35,601 bases of DNA from Acidiferrobacterales bacterium (GCA_022340825.1 JAJDNE010000042.1:1-35601); one strand, 5' to 3'. Shown: positions 8,909 to 17,493, counted from the first letter of the stretch. Made by a program: numbers and translations. The notes: generated by a model from the letters alone, not told the origin.

Positions 8909-9613
8909 ATGTCCGCAGCCTCAGAAGAACTCAATCGAAAGCACGCGCTTCTCAATGCCTTTCCATCCCTGAGCGCTGTTGATGATCCACTGTGGGCTGG
9001 CATCGTCGCGGAGGCGGGAATCGTCGAGGCACCCCAGGGCATGGTGATGATGTGCAAGGGCGATCCCTGCAATAACCTGATGCTGATCAGTGAAGGAACT
9101 CTTCGTGTGCATGAAGTATCGGAAGGCGGTCGGGAAATCGTTTTGTATCGGGTCAACCCGGGTGACCTGTGTGTTTTGTCGCTGACCAGCCTGGTTGATG
9201 ATGTCCCCTATGCCGCCGAGGCGGTAAACGAGACCCCGGTCACCGGGCTGGTGATATCGCAGGCGCAATTCCAGGCAGCGCTGGCCGGTTCCGCTGGATT
9301 CAGAAACTTCGTGTTGTCCACCCTTGCGCGACGTCTGTGTGATGTCATGTCATTGGTAGAGGAAATTGCCTTCCGGCGGCTGGACAATCGCCTGGCTTGT
9401 ACGCTGTATCAGCTATTCGATAAGGACGACAGCGGTACCCTGAAGATTACCCACCAGGATCTGGCCAAGGAGTTAGGAACTTCCCGTGAGGTCATGAGCC
9501 GTTTACTCAAGGAATTTGAGCAGTCACGCGGCTGCATTCGTCTGCGTCGCGGCGCTATCGAGCTGGTCTCAAAAGACGGTTTGGCGGAATACGCCAAGCG
9601 GGATTTCTCCTGA
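8909..9613 (+). CDS. Crp/Fnr-family transcriptional regulator
   Basis: The 234-residue protein has a cyclic-nucleotide-binding-like beta-roll (about 25-140), a dimerisation helix (about 140-170) and a C-terminal winged helix-turn-helix (about 178-205), whose recognition helix contains GTSREVMSRLLKEFE with the Fnr-type E--SR pattern. It lacks the N-terminal cysteine cluster of oxygen-sensing Fnr; the visible cysteines (49, 54, 88, 144, 164, 209) are not arranged as an iron-sulfur ligand set. The sensory input is unclear: redox, nitric oxide, cyclic nucleotide or other. A palindrome upstream and a CRP-like site just downstream are possible targets. Confidence 0.9.
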   Translation: MSAASEELNRKHALLNAFPSLSAVDDPLWAGIVAEAGIVEAPQGMVMMCKGDPCNNLMLISEGTLRVHEVSEGGREIVLYRVNPGDLCVLSLTSLVDDVPYAAEAVNETPVTGLVISQAQFQAALAGSAGFRNFVLSTLARRLCDVMSLVEEIAFRRLDNRLACTLYQLFDKDDSGTLKITHQDLAKELGTSREVMSRLLKEFEQSRGCIRLRRGAIELVSKDGLAEYAKRDFS

Positions 9614-9620
9614 TCGCTTG

Positions 9621-9636
9621 TGTGACCCAGGTTACA
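9621..9636. promoter_or_regulatory. CRP-like box TGTGA-N6-TTACA
   Basis: The site differs from the classical TGTGA-N6-TCACA consensus by one base. It begins eight bases after the stop codon of the Crp/Fnr gene and has no downstream protein gene on the same strand for more than 3 kb. It may control an unannotated transcript in the gap, or be coincidental. Confidence 0.3.
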
Positions 9637-9798
9637 GACTGGGAAGTCCCTCGAACGTATAGTCCTTCTCGTGCTCCGGCGCGGGATTCTTGGCCCCTGA
9701 TCTCGCTACCACGTTCCAGTCCAGCGGAACCGGTAACCGGACAAGTGGACATGGAGGAGGGGAGCCTTTTTTAAAATATATAATAAGTATAAGCGCGA

Positions 9799-9821
9799 CT
9801 GCCCGACGAACTGTCGGGCAG
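9799..9821. terminator. Strong hairpin between convergent genes
   Basis: A perfect 9-bp stem (CTGCCCGAC / GTCGGGCAG) closes a 5-base loop (GAACT). The rightward side continues ATCGTTTATTT, only moderately U-rich; the leftward side has no U-run. It may terminate transcription from the Crp/Fnr side or be the structured end of an RNA in the gap. Confidence 0.4.
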
Positions 9822-9952
9822 ATCGTTTATTTCCCGAACCATCCTTTCCGTTATATGTGAATTGGCACCGCCGGTGTCCCACCCAATACCCTGGAATCTG
9901 GTCTCCAGGTTTCGCGACAATTTCCGTTCGTCACTGGCTGACTGTCACGCCG

Positions 9953-11338
9953 CTAGAAAGGTAATTCAGCGTCCGGCACCACCCGTTGGATCAATTCGCG
10001 AAATTGCTGCTGGATACGCTGCAGCGCGGCTTCATCGTCACCCTCGAAGCGCAACACCAGTACCGGCGTGGTATTGGATGCACGCACCAGGCCAAAGCCA
10101 TCATCAAAGTCGGCACGCAAGCCGTCGATTGTCGTTAGCTTGGCGTGGGGAAAGTCTGCCTCAGCCACCAGTTTTTCTATCGCGGCGAAGTGTTCACCCT
10201 CAGTGAAGCGAATCTGCAGCTCTGGTGTATTCACGGTATTGGGCAGGCTGTCAAAGATTTCCTGCGGTGCTCTCGTATCCTGTGACAACAATTCCAGCAA
10301 GCGCGCTGCAGCGTACAGGGCATCATCAAAGCCGTACCAGCGCTCCTTGAAAAAGATATGGCCACTCATTTCGCCGGCAAGCAATGCACCGGTTTCTTTC
10401 AGTTTCTTTTTAATGAAGGAATGCCCGGTCTTCCACATCGTCGGTTTGCCGCCGGCTTCGCGAATGGCGCGATCCACGGCGCGTGAGCATTTAACGTCGA
10501 AGATAATCTCGCCGCCCGGATTCTTTTTGAGCACTGACTGGGCCAGCAGGATCAGTTGTCGATCCGGCCAGATAACATCGCCATCAGGCGTTACCACGCC
10601 GACACGGTCACCGTCGCCGTCGAAGGCAAGCCCGACATCCACGTCGTCGGTGGATTTGATCGCCTTGATCAGATCTTCAAGATTTTTCGGCTGGCTCGGG
10701 TCCGGGTGGTGATTGGGAAAGGTGCCATCAATCTCACAGAACATTTCAGTAACATCACATTTGAGACGGCGGTACAGTTCCGGCGCGAGCTCGCCGGCCA
10801 CGCCATTGCCACAATCGACAATCACCTTCATCGGCCGCGCCAGTGTGATATCTGATGTGATGCGGTCAAGGTATGCCTCTTTAACATCGGCCTCGGTGAT
10901 CGTGCCATTGCCGGTGGCCAGATCACCGGTTTCGATGCGTTGCCGCAGGGCCTGAATGTCTTCGCCGGACAGGGTCTCGCCGCCAAGCACCATTTTAAAG
11001 CCATTGTAGTCAGGTGGATTGTGGCTGCCGGTTACCATGACGCCGGAGTGGGTCTCCAGCTGGTAAGTGGCGAAATAGAGAACCGGTGTTGGCACCATGC
11101 CGACATTGACGACGTTGCAGCCAGTGCTGGCGATTCCTTGCGCCAGTGCCTTTACCAGGTCCGGCCCGGAGAGGCGTCCATCGCGACCGACGGCAATTGC
11201 TTGCTGCTTGCGTGCCAGTGCTTCCGATCCAAGTGCCTGGCCGATGGAATAAGCTGTGTCGTTTGTTAATGTTTTACCGACGATGCCACGGATATCGTAA
11301 GCCTTGAATATTTCGGGTGCTAATGCGGTGCTGGACAT
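9953..11338 (-). CDS. algC: Phosphomannomutase/phosphoglucomutase
   Basis: The 461-residue enzyme belongs to the alpha-D-phosphohexomutase superfamily and interconverts hexose 1- and 6-phosphates for envelope polysaccharide precursors. The phosphoserine loop TGSHNPPDYNG has catalytic Ser105, the metal loop is DGDGDR (Asp240, 242, 244) and the sugar-binding loop is GEMSGH. Length matches Pseudomonas AlgC (about 460), and the coaBC-dut-algC order is the same as there. The gene follows dut by 54 bases on the same strand and is probably the last of that operon. Either mannose or glucose phosphates may be the main substrate. Confidence 0.94.
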   Translation of the reverse strand: MSSTALAPEIFKAYDIRGIVGKTLTNDTAYSIGQALGSEALARKQQAIAVGRDGRLSGPDLVKALAQGIASTGCNVVNVGMVPTPVLYFATYQLETHSGVMVTGSHNPPDYNGFKMVLGGETLSGEDIQALRQRIETGDLATGNGTITEADVKEAYLDRITSDITLARPMKVIVDCGNGVAGELAPELYRRLKCDVTEMFCEIDGTFPNHHPDPSQPKNLEDLIKAIKSTDDVDVGLAFDGDGDRVGVVTPDGDVIWPDRQLILLAQSVLKKNPGGEIIFDVKCSRAVDRAIREAGGKPTMWKTGHSFIKKKLKETGALLAGEMSGHIFFKERWYGFDDALYAAARLLELLSQDTRAPQEIFDSLPNTVNTPELQIRFTEGEHFAAIEKLVAEADFPHAKLTTIDGLRADFDDGFGLVRASNTTPVLVLRFEGDDEAALQRIQQQFRELIQRVVPDAELPF

Positions 11339-11392
11339 GCCTACCTTCCTTAATCCATAGAACTTGATTCGGGCAGTAACAATTGCCCGTCG

Positions 11393-11848
11393 TTATTTCT
11401 TGCCGGAGTGACCAAAGCCACCGGCGCCACGGTCAGTCTGTTCGAACTCCTCGACGACTTCAAAATCGGCTTGAACAACCGGCACGAACACCATCTGGGC
11501 GATACGATCGCCGGGTTCGATGACGAAACTGGTGTCACCTCGATTCCAGACGGAGACGAATACCTGCCCCTGGTAGTCAGAATCAATCAAGCCGACCAGG
11601 TTGCCGAGCACAATGCCATGCTTGTGCCCGAGTCCCGAGCGCGGCAATAGCACGGCGGCAAGGCCGGGGTCATTAATATGAATTGCAAGACCGGTTGGTA
11701 TCAGGTGAGTCTCACCTGGCTCGATACGGATGTGTTCATCAATACAGGCGCGCATGTCCATGCCGGCGGAGCCGCCAGTGGCATGCTGAGGCAGGGGAAA
11801 TTCGTTACCGATACGTTTGTCGAGAATCTTCAGTTGTATTTTTTGCAT
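11393..11848 (-). CDS. dut: dUTP diphosphatase (dUTPase)
   Basis: The 151-residue trimeric dUTPase hydrolyses dUTP to dUMP, keeping uracil out of DNA and supplying thymidylate synthase. All five family motifs are visible: [28 protein letters not shown] with the catalytic Asp, RIAQMV, and the C-terminal [12 protein letters not shown]. The start matches the conserved N-terminus (QKIQLKILD) and lies inside coaBC, giving a 44-base overlap. Translation is therefore probably coupled to coaBC. Confidence 0.96.
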   Translation of the reverse strand: MQKIQLKILDKRIGNEFPLPQHATGGSAGMDMRACIDEHIRIEPGETHLIPTGLAIHINDPGLAAVLLPRSGLGHKHGIVLGNLVGLIDSDYQGQVFVSVWNRGDTSFVIEPGDRIAQMVFVPVVQADFEVVEEFEQTDRGAGGFGHSGKK

Positions 11849-13037
11849 GAAATCCGGTAGCTATATGTTTGATCAATTCCCGCGCGAGACGAGTCTTGGG
11901 TTGTGGTTCGAGTTCAATCTGCCCAGATGTGCTGATCAGTGTCAGCGCGTTCTGGTCCGCATCGAAACCGAGTTCAGTCTGGTCGACGCGATTCGCCGCA
12001 ATCATATCGACATGCTTTTTCTGTAATTTATCGCGCGCATGTTCGAGCAGGTTTTCTGTTTCAGCAGCAAATCCTACGGTGAAGGGGCCATCAGTGATGG
12101 CGGCAACGTTGGCAAGAATATCGGGATTTCGTTCTAGCTCGATCATTAGCGTGTCGGGCCCTTTCTTGATTTTTTGTTCTGCGACAGCTTTCGGTCGATA
12201 GTCCGCTACCGCCGCCACACCGATAAAGATATCAACAGCGGCAACGCGCTCCATTACCGCATCATGCATTTCTCGGGCGCTGGTGACGTTGACCGGTTCG
12301 ACACGTTCCGGCGCCTTCAGGGCGGTCGGCCCAGAAACCAGGATCACCCGGGCGCCAGCTTCAACCGCTGCCTGCGCTACCGCATAACCCATCTTGCCCG
12401 AGCTTCGATTAGTGAAACCGCGCACCGGATCCATGGCCTCCCAGGTTGGACCCGCCGTCACCATCACGGTGATGCCCTGCAATGTGCCCGTGACAAATTG
12501 CCCGGCGACCAGGTCAACCAGTTCCTCTGGTTCGAGCATGCGACCAGGACCGGTTTCGCCACAGGCCTGATCGCCTGAACCCGGGCCAAAAAGCTTGATG
12601 CCGAGTTGCTTGAGCCCGAATACGTTGCGCTGGGTCGCTGGATTCAGCCACATCTGTTGATTCATCGCCGGTGCCACCGCGAGCGGCGCGTCAGTTGCCA
12701 GGCACACTGTACTTAACAGGTCGTCGGCACGCCCCTGGTTAAGCTTGGCCAGGAAATTTGCGCTGGCCGGTGCCACCAGGACCAGGTCGGCCCAGCGCGC
12801 CAGCTCGATATGATCCATACCGTTTTCCGTGGTTTCGTCGAGCAGGGTCTGTTGTACCGGATGGCCGCTGACGGCCTGCATGGTCAACGGCGTAATAAAC
12901 CCGGTAGCAGCCTGGGTCATTACCACGCGCACTTCGGCACCGGCGTCACGCAGACGCCGCGCCAGGTCGGCACTCTTGTAGGCGGCGATGCCACCGGTGA
13001 TGCCGAGCAGGATACGTTTATTGGTCAGACTGGCCAT
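11805..13037 (-). CDS. coaBC: Bifunctional phosphopantothenoylcysteine decarboxylase / phosphopantothenate-cysteine ligase
   Basis: The 410-residue protein carries out two steps of coenzyme A synthesis. The N-terminal FMN-binding CoaC half (about 1-185) shows [10 protein letters not shown], the catalytic His76 in [11 protein letters not shown] and the PAMNQQMW motif. The C-terminal CoaB half (about 188-400) shows the [25 protein letters not shown] nucleotide-binding region in part and the conserved KIKK segment. It is the first gene of a leftward coaBC-dut-algC operon and diverges from radC across 57 bases, the arrangement typical of gammaproteobacteria. Its 3' end overlaps dut by 44 bases. 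Confidence 0.96.
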   Translation of the reverse strand: MASLTNKRILLGITGGIAAYKSADLARRLRDAGAEVRVVMTQAATGFITPLTMQAVSGHPVQQTLLDETTENGMDHIELARWADLVLVAPASANFLAKLNQGRADDLLSTVCLATDAPLAVAPAMNQQMWLNPATQRNVFGLKQLGIKLFGPGSGDQACGETGPGRMLEPEELVDLVAGQFVTGTLQGITVMVTAGPTWEAMDPVRGFTNRSSGKMGYAVAQAAVEAGARVILVSGPTALKAPERVEPVNVTSAREMHDAVMERVAAVDIFIGVAAVADYRPKAVAEQKIKKGPDTLMIELERNPDILANVAAITDGPFTVGFAAETENLLEHARDKLQKKHVDMIAANRVDQTELGFDADQNALTLISTSGQIELEPQPKTRLARELIKHIATGFHAKNTTEDSRQTYR

Positions 13038-13094
13038 GTGCTAGAGTTTACTGCCCGAATCGGGATAAAGATAGAAAGCTACAGGGAGGTAGCC

Positions 13095-13769
13095 ATGTCC
13101 ATTTGTCATTGGCCTGAGGCCGAGCGGCCACGGGAAAAATTGCTGCTTCGCGGTGCAAGCGCGCTCTCCGACGCCGAACTCCTGGCAATATTTCTTCGAA
13201 CTGGCGTTGCCGGCAAGACCGCCGTTGACCTGGCCCGCGACCTGCTGGGTCGCTTTGGCAGTTTGCGCGCGTTGCTTGCGGCCGACCAGGCGGAATTTTG
13301 TCAGGCTCCGGGTTTGGGCCGTGCCAAATTTGCCCAGCTGCAGGCGGTGCTCGAAATGGCGCGCCGGTACCTGGGCGAATCGCTGGAGCGTGGCCAGTCC
13401 CTGGCCTCGCCAGCGGATACCCGGAACTATCTGCGGGCTCTGCTGCGAGATCGTCGGAACGAGGCCTTTTGCTGTCTCTATCTGGACACCCGGCACCGGG
13501 TATTGAGCTTCGAGGAGCTGTTTCAAGGCACCGTCGATGGCGCCGCCGTTTACCCGCGAGAGGTGGTAAAAAAGGCCCTGGGCCACAACGCCGCAGCCGT
13601 CATCCTGGTCCATAATCATCCCAGCGGCGTGGCCGAGCCCAGCCGCGCGGACGAGGCCCTTACGCGACGTCTGCAGGAGGCATTGGGGCTAGTGGACATA
13701 CGGGTGCTGGACCATCTGGTCGTGGGGGACGGAGAGATCGCCTCGTTCGCCGAGCGCGGCCTGTTATAA
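13095..13769 (+). CDS. radC: RadC family MPN/JAMM-domain protein
   Basis: ATG 13095 is chosen because GGGAGGT lies just before it and [17 protein letters not shown] matches family N-termini. A longer open frame upstream would run back into coaBC. The 224-residue protein has a helix-hairpin-helix region (about 60-80, [12 protein letters not shown]) and a C-terminal MPN domain with the JAMM-type signature HNHPSG (His173, His175) and Asp186. Family members are commonly called DNA repair proteins, but their biochemical role is not settled. The position between coaBC and rpmB is conserved in gammaproteobacteria. Confidence 0.94.
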   Translation: MSICHWPEAERPREKLLLRGASALSDAELLAIFLRTGVAGKTAVDLARDLLGRFGSLRALLAADQAEFCQAPGLGRAKFAQLQAVLEMARRYLGESLERGQSLASPADTRNYLRALLRDRRNEAFCCLYLDTRHRVLSFEELFQGTVDGAAVYPREVVKKALGHNAAAVILVHNHPSGVAEPSRADEALTRRLQEALGLVDIRVLDHLVVGDGEIASFAERGLL

Positions 13770-13811
13770 GTATGGAAATCGTGGCGAAAGGCTACCCAAG
13801 GGGGGTGGATT

Positions 13812-13820
13812 CTGGTATAA
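13812..13820 (+). promoter_or_regulatory. Extended -10 promoter for rpmB-rpmG
   Basis: TGGTATAAA provides an extended -10 element (TGn plus TATAAA), about 80 bases before the rpmB ATG. No good -35 hexamer lies 17 bases upstream, as is common for extended -10 promoters. The leader between it and rpmB is long enough for regulation by structure. Confidence 0.45.
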
Positions 13821-13901
13821 AGCGTCCCTCTTTTGCCCCGGAAAAGGGCTGAAATATCCAATTAATTAGCATTTTATCGGGATTAGTAAGGATTCAGAAC
13901 A

Positions 13902-14138
13902 ATGTCCAAGGTTTGTCAGGTTACCGGAAAACGCCCCATGACGGGAAACAACGTGTCTCACGCGAATAACCGGACGCGTCGCCGTTTCTTGCCCAATTTG
14001 CATCACCGTCGTTTCTGGGTAGAGAGCGAGAATCGCTGGGTTCGCCTGCGTGTGTCCCATAGTGGCCTGCGCACGATCGACAAGAAAGGCATTGATACCG
14101 TGCTGGCGGAAATTCGCGCTCGCGGCGAGAAGGTATAA
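13902..14138 (+). CDS. rpmB: 50S ribosomal protein L28
   Basis: The 78-residue basic protein is a standard proteobacterial L28, beginning [20 protein letters not shown] and carrying the [12 protein letters not shown] core. It has no zinc-binding CxxC pair. ATG is preceded by AAGGATTC. It is followed nine bases later by rpmG, and the pair forms a short operon ending at a strong terminator. Confidence 0.98.
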   Translation: MSKVCQVTGKRPMTGNNVSHANNRTRRRFLPNLHHRRFWVESENRWVRLRVSHSGLRTIDKKGIDTVLAEIRARGEKV

Positions 14139-14147
14139 GGAGACGTC

Positions 14148-14312
14148 ATGGCAGCTGTACGTGAAAAGATCAAGCTGGTTTCCAGCGCAGGTACCGGTCA
14201 CTACTACACCGCGACCAAGAACAAGCGCAACCATCCCGAAAAGATGGAAGTGAAAAAATTCGATCCGCGTGTTCGCAAGCACGTGATGTACAAGGAAGCG
14301 AAAATTAAATAG
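14148..14312 (+). CDS. rpmG: 50S ribosomal protein L33
   Basis: A 54-residue frame begins at ATG 14148, with AAGGAGACGTC as ribosome site, and ends with TAG at 14310-14312. The protein starts [19 protein letters not shown] and contains [18 protein letters not shown], the L33 pattern. It lacks the four cysteines of zinc-binding L33 and is thus the zinc-independent form. It is the second gene of the rpmB-rpmG operon. Confidence 0.97.
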   Translation: MAAVREKIKLVSSAGTGHYYTATKNKRNHPEKMEVKKFDPRVRKHVMYKEAKIK

Positions 14313-14330
14313 CTCCTTGAGCGCAAATAC

Positions 14331-14361
14331 AAAAAACCCGGCCTTCGTTGCCGGGTTTTTT
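14331..14361 (+). terminator. Intrinsic terminator of rpmB-rpmG
   Basis: A 12-bp perfect stem (AAAAAACCCGGC / GCCGGGTTTTTT) with a 7-base loop ends in a run of six Ts, 18 bases after the rpmG stop. The mirror-image A-run means it could also act on leftward transcripts. Confidence 0.92.
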
Positions 14362-14381
14362 GTGCGTGACGAAACCTGACA

Positions 14382-14939
14382 CTAGATCGTTCCTGCCTGG
14401 CGCGCCAACAATGCAGTCTTCGCAGACAACTCCAGTGAGCACGTCCATTTGTAAGCCAGGTTGATCGACTCGGCGCAGGCGTAAACACCGTGCCCGCGGA
14501 CCACGGCCACCGGATGCCTTGCCAATGTGCGGCTAACCAGTGCAGGCGATTCATCCAGGTAATCCTGGTAGGCGATCGTCAGTACCGGAATCGACGAAAA
14601 GTAATAGGCACCTTCAAAATCCGGCGGCACGAAGTTCTTGCCGTCCATAGTTATCGCGACCGTGTTGGGGCCATGGCTGTGCAGGATGCAGGTGGCATTT
14701 GGGTTTGCCCGGTATACTGCCAGGTGCAGCGCGGTATCCAGTGACGCGCCATCACCGACTGTTCCGTCCATGCCGCAAGCAACCAGGTCGTCTGCCACAA
14801 GGGTATCCGCACACGCGCCGGTAGGTGTCACCCAGATGAGGTCACCATCCCGCACTGATGCATTCCCGCTGTGTGAATCATTCAAACCGTATTGGCGCAG
14901 CCATTGATAGGTCTGTACGAGTTCGTGCTTCGGGTGCAT
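14382..14939 (-). CDS. Class II aldolase/adducin family protein
   Basis: The 185-residue protein has the class II aldolase fold: SHSGNASVR (substrate phosphate loop), VTPTGA, zinc ligands His87 and His89 in ILHSHGPN, and a third His150 in VVRGHGVYA. Family members include fuculose-phosphate and ribulose-phosphate aldolases/epimerases and methylthioribulose-1-phosphate dehydratase (MtnB). The usual catalytic Glu four residues before the SSE-motif His seems to be Asp68 (GASLDTALH), which is unusual if the alignment is right. No other sugar or methionine salvage gene is adjacent, so the substrate is left open. It diverges from the HNH nuclease gene. Confidence 0.87.
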   Translation of the reverse strand: MHPKHELVQTYQWLRQYGLNDSHSGNASVRDGDLIWVTPTGACADTLVADDLVACGMDGTVGDGASLDTALHLAVYRANPNATCILHSHGPNTVAITMDGKNFVPPDFEGAYYFSSIPVLTIAYQDYLDESPALVSRTLARHPVAVVRGHGVYACAESINLAYKWTCSLELSAKTALLARQAGTI

Positions 14940-14985
14940 AGCGTTCTGACAAGTCGAGGAAACGATTAACTGGAAGCACCGTTAT

Positions 14986-14999
14986 AGCGATTAATCGCT
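14986..14999. repeat. 14-bp perfect palindrome in a divergent promoter region
   Basis: AGCGATTAATCGCT is fully self-complementary and lies between the divergent aldolase and HNH genes. It is flanked by a wider 6-base inverted pair, GCACCG and CGGTGC. This is a possible operator for either gene; no regulator is known. Confidence 0.35.
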
Positions 15000-15075
15000 T
15001 TCTGGTCCATTCCGGTGCATGTGTACAAACTGACTAATATCTGCGATAACTAGCTGCGCTTAGGTTGTTTTTCAG

Positions 15076-15693
15076 ATGGGTAGGTTTATGTATTCACTCG
15101 ATCAACAAGTCTTGAGAACCGATGCAGCAGGCATGCCGTTGGAATGGATCAATTTTCGCGACGCGGCTCGTATCTATCACCTCGGCCAGGTAGCATATTC
15201 TCTCGGATCAACGCTTTACCGTATTCACGGGGGCATCAATGCGATTACCGGTCAGCGCAGTGTTATCGAAGTCAGCTCCATTATCGCTACCCATGGCAAC
15301 AGTCACGCGGTCAAAAAAGCACGCCGCGATTACACACCACCACTGAGTAACCCGGCACTATTCTCACGTGATGCCAGGTTGTGCCTGTATTGCGGCGATC
15401 AATTCCCGATTTCGATGCTGTCCCGCGATCATGTCAATCCCCTGAGCCAGGGAGGGCACGATACCTGGAACAATGTGGTGACTGCCTGCAAACGTTGCAA
15501 CAACCACAAGGCCGGTCGCACACCCGAACAAGCAGGAATGGAGCTCCTGGCGATTCCATTTTCGCCGACTCATGCGGAATATATCTATCTGCAGGGCAAG
15601 AAGGTGCTTGCTGACCAAATGGAATTTCTGCTGGCACATTTCCCGCGTACCAGCCCATTGCACCAGCGGCTGCGTCAAGCTGCCGCCATCTAG
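15076..15693 (+). CDS. HNH endonuclease
   Basis: The 205-residue protein carries an HNH nuclease domain at about 100-150. It has a zinc-binding CxxC pair (Cys103, Cys106), the catalytic SRDHVNPLSQGG segment (Asp118, His119), the central Asn in DTWNNVV, a second CxxC pair (Cys138, Cys141) and the closing CNNHK. The N-terminal 95 residues show no known domain. Similar stand-alone chromosomal HNH proteins are widespread and mostly uncharacterised. There is no phage or restriction partner next to it, so its target is unknown. ATG 15088 is an alternative start. Confidence 0.9.
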   Translation: MGRFMYSLDQQVLRTDAAGMPLEWINFRDAARIYHLGQVAYSLGSTLYRIHGGINAITGQRSVIEVSSIIATHGNSHAVKKARRDYTPPLSNPALFSRDARLCLYCGDQFPISMLSRDHVNPLSQGGHDTWNNVVTACKRCNNHKAGRTPEQAGMELLAIPFSPTHAEYIYLQGKKVLADQMEFLLAHFPRTSPLHQRLRQAAAI

Positions 15694-15699
15694 TCGTGC

Positions 15700-16899
15700 T
15701 TAGGCCGAGGCGCTAGCCGGGGCCAGGGTATAAGTGCGGATCCTGCTCGAAAATTCTTCAAGTGCCCTGATACCCGTTGCCTCTGCCTGATGACACCAGT
15801 CTTCGAGGGCGCGAAGCAAATTTTCCTGGGTGGCAGTTCGACTTTCCCAGATAGCCTGCAATTTCTTTTTCATCTGATAGACAGTGTTGAGAGTCTGACT
15901 CTTGTCCAAAACACGCTGCAATCGTTCGCGGTTGGTCTGGTTAAGATGGCTTGGCTCACGTTTCAGTAATCGGCGTGCTTTTTTAACAAGCGCCCAGCTT
16001 TCGCGATCTGTTCGATCCAGTTTGCGCAGTTCTTCGCGATGGACGTTCTTGAGCACGTCACGACTGAAGCGTGCCATGATCTGGAATCGATTGCGGACCA
16101 CCGCCCGAACCGTATCAAGGTCAATTGTTTTCTTGTTTGGATCCGAGAGTAATTGTGGTGGCAGCTTCTTCACCCGGGCAAGACCGAACGCTTGCAGTAT
16201 CCGGATATACATCCAGCCAATATCAAATTCCCACCACTTGGCAGAGAGCTTGGCCGAGCTGCCGTAGGTATGGTGGTTGTTGTGAAGCTCTTCGCCGCCA
16301 ATAAGAATGCCCCACGGCACAATGTTGGTGCTGGCGTCGGCAACTTCGAAGTTGCGATAGCCCCAGAAGTGACCGATACCATTAATGACACCCGCGGCCC
16401 AGAACGGAATCCAGACCATTTGCACCAGCCACATGATGCTCCCCGCCAGTACGCCAAATAGCGCCAGGTCGATCCCGAGCATTAGCACGATGCCGAGCCA
16501 GTTAAGCGGTGTATACAGGTGATGTTCCAGCCAGTCATCCGGTGTACCGAAACCGTATTGTTCAATCGTATCCCGGTTCTTTGCTTCGTCGTGGTACAGG
16601 AATGCGCCGGTCCAGAGTACGCGGTTCAGGCCCTTCTGGATCGGGCTATGCGGATCGTCGGGTGTCTCGACCTTGGCGTGGTGCTTGCGGTGAATCGCTG
16701 CCCATTCGCGCGTTATCTGGCCGGTGGTCAACCAGAGCCAGAAACGAAAGAAGTGGCTGACAAGAGGATGCAGCTCCAGTGCCCGATGGGCCTGGTGACG
16801 GTGCAGGAAAATGGTGACGCTGGCAATGGTGATATGGGTAAGCGCGAGCGTTGTCAGGACGTAGCCCCACCAGGGCATGTGCAATAGGCCGTTTAGCAT
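15700..16899 (-). CDS. Membrane fatty acid (acyl-CoA delta-9 type) desaturase
   Basis: The 399-residue integral membrane diiron enzyme has the three histidine boxes of the family: HRHQAH (His33-38), HRKHH (70-74) and HNNHH (206-210), plus an additional His177 in IGHFWG. Hydrophobic segments flank the boxes (about 12-32, 45-60, 132-170). The enzyme puts a double bond into saturated acyl chains and so adjusts membrane fluidity. The C-terminal 140 residues are helical, charged and beyond the catalytic core. A perfect TATAAT lies upstream at 16952-16957. It converges with the HNH gene, six bases apart. Confidence 0.94.
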   Translation of the reverse strand: MLNGLLHMPWWGYVLTTLALTHITIASVTIFLHRHQAHRALELHPLVSHFFRFWLWLTTGQITREWAAIHRKHHAKVETPDDPHSPIQKGLNRVLWTGAFLYHDEAKNRDTIEQYGFGTPDDWLEHHLYTPLNWLGIVLMLGIDLALFGVLAGSIMWLVQMVWIPFWAAGVINGIGHFWGYRNFEVADASTNIVPWGILIGGEELHNNHHTYGSSAKLSAKWWEFDIGWMYIRILQAFGLARVKKLPPQLLSDPNKKTIDLDTVRAVVRNRFQIMARFSRDVLKNVHREELRKLDRTDRESWALVKKARRLLKREPSHLNQTNRERLQRVLDKSQTLNTVYQMKKKLQAIWESRTATQENLLRALEDWCHQAEATGIRALEEFSSRIRTYTLAPASASA

Positions 16900-16951
16900 T
16901 CTGTGGAATTCCTCTGAGATCGGGGAGCGTTTCGGGTGAGCATTATGCTTA

Positions 16952-16957
16952 ATTATA
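16952..16957 (-). promoter_or_regulatory. TATAAT -10 element for the desaturase gene
   Basis: On the minus strand a perfect TATAAT lies 52 bases before the desaturase ATG. The -35 region 17 bases further up does not fit the consensus well, so an activator or a chance match in AT-rich DNA is possible. Confidence 0.4.
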
Positions 16958-17040
16958 GTTAATATGGAGGCGGGCAGACTATCTACAAGCGCTGCCTGTT
17001 ATCCTATTGAATTACTTGAACTTCTTCACAGGTGCCTGCC

Positions 17041-17481
17041 ATGCCCAGACCGGAAACGCCCAGCCTTGCTGCCGACACGATCATCGAGCTCAAGGACCGG
17101 CCCGGTCGGCCGATTGTCCTGATTGAGCGCAAATTTCCACCTTACGGCTGGGCGATTCCGGGTGGCTTTGTCGACATCGGGGAGTCGCTGGAACAGGCGG
17201 CTGCCCGTGAGGCAAAGGAAGAGACCACGCTGGTGGTTACGCTAATGCGATTGCTTGGCGTGTATTCGGATCCACGCCGCGATATCCGTGGCCATACCGT
17301 GTCAGCGGTCTATGTGGTCGAGGCCAGCGGCGAGCCGACGGCGCAAGACGATGCGAAAAATGTTGGCGTATTTGATCTGGATGACCTGCCGGCGGAGTTG
17401 GCGTTTGATCATGCCCGCATACTGGACGACTACCGGCATTTGCGCGAAACCGGGGAACTGCCGCCTATTCAAGACCGGTAA
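17041..17481 (+). CDS. NUDIX hydrolase
   Basis: The 146-residue protein (from ATG 17041, preceded by AGGTG) contains a NUDIX box at 42-64: GFVDIGE, seven residues, then REAKEETTL. The usual Gly in EExGx is a Thr, while the metal-binding Glu residues remain. It resembles ADP-ribose pyrophosphatase/NUDT-like enzymes with PYGWAIPGGFVDIGE, but the substrate cannot be decided. GTG 17032 is an alternative start, three codons earlier. It appears to be a single-gene unit. Confidence 0.9.
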   Translation: MPRPETPSLAADTIIELKDRPGRPIVLIERKFPPYGWAIPGGFVDIGESLEQAAAREAKEETTLVVTLMRLLGVYSDPRRDIRGHTVSAVYVVEASGEPTAQDDAKNVGVFDLDDLPAELAFDHARILDDYRHLRETGELPPIQDR

Positions 17482-17493
17482 AAGTTACAGGCG

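Larger units (their letters stand above)
9614..9952. other. 339-base non-coding stretch between convergent genes
   Basis: This gap separates the Crp/Fnr gene from the end of algC. It contains a CRP-like box (9621-9636), six GGA motifs within 9725-9763, an AT-rich tract starting with six Ts (9767-9792) and a strong hairpin (9799-9821). No frame looks coding. Such a long, structured convergent gap could hold a small RNA, but no promoter and terminator pair could be assigned with confidence. Confidence 0.5.

Noticed and set aside
9862-10206. Rightward open frame of 114 codons over the end of algC
   Set aside because: Antisense shadow of algC with no ribosome site and no family resemblance.
12810-13094. 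Open frame extending radC upstream by 95 codons
   Set aside because: It runs antisense through coaBC, and a strong ribosome site with the conserved N-terminus supports ATG 13095.
13816-13860. Hairpin in the rpmB leader as a ribosomal protein-binding element
   Set aside because: Only a short CTTTT/AAAAG stem is seen and no known L28 leader motif could be matched.
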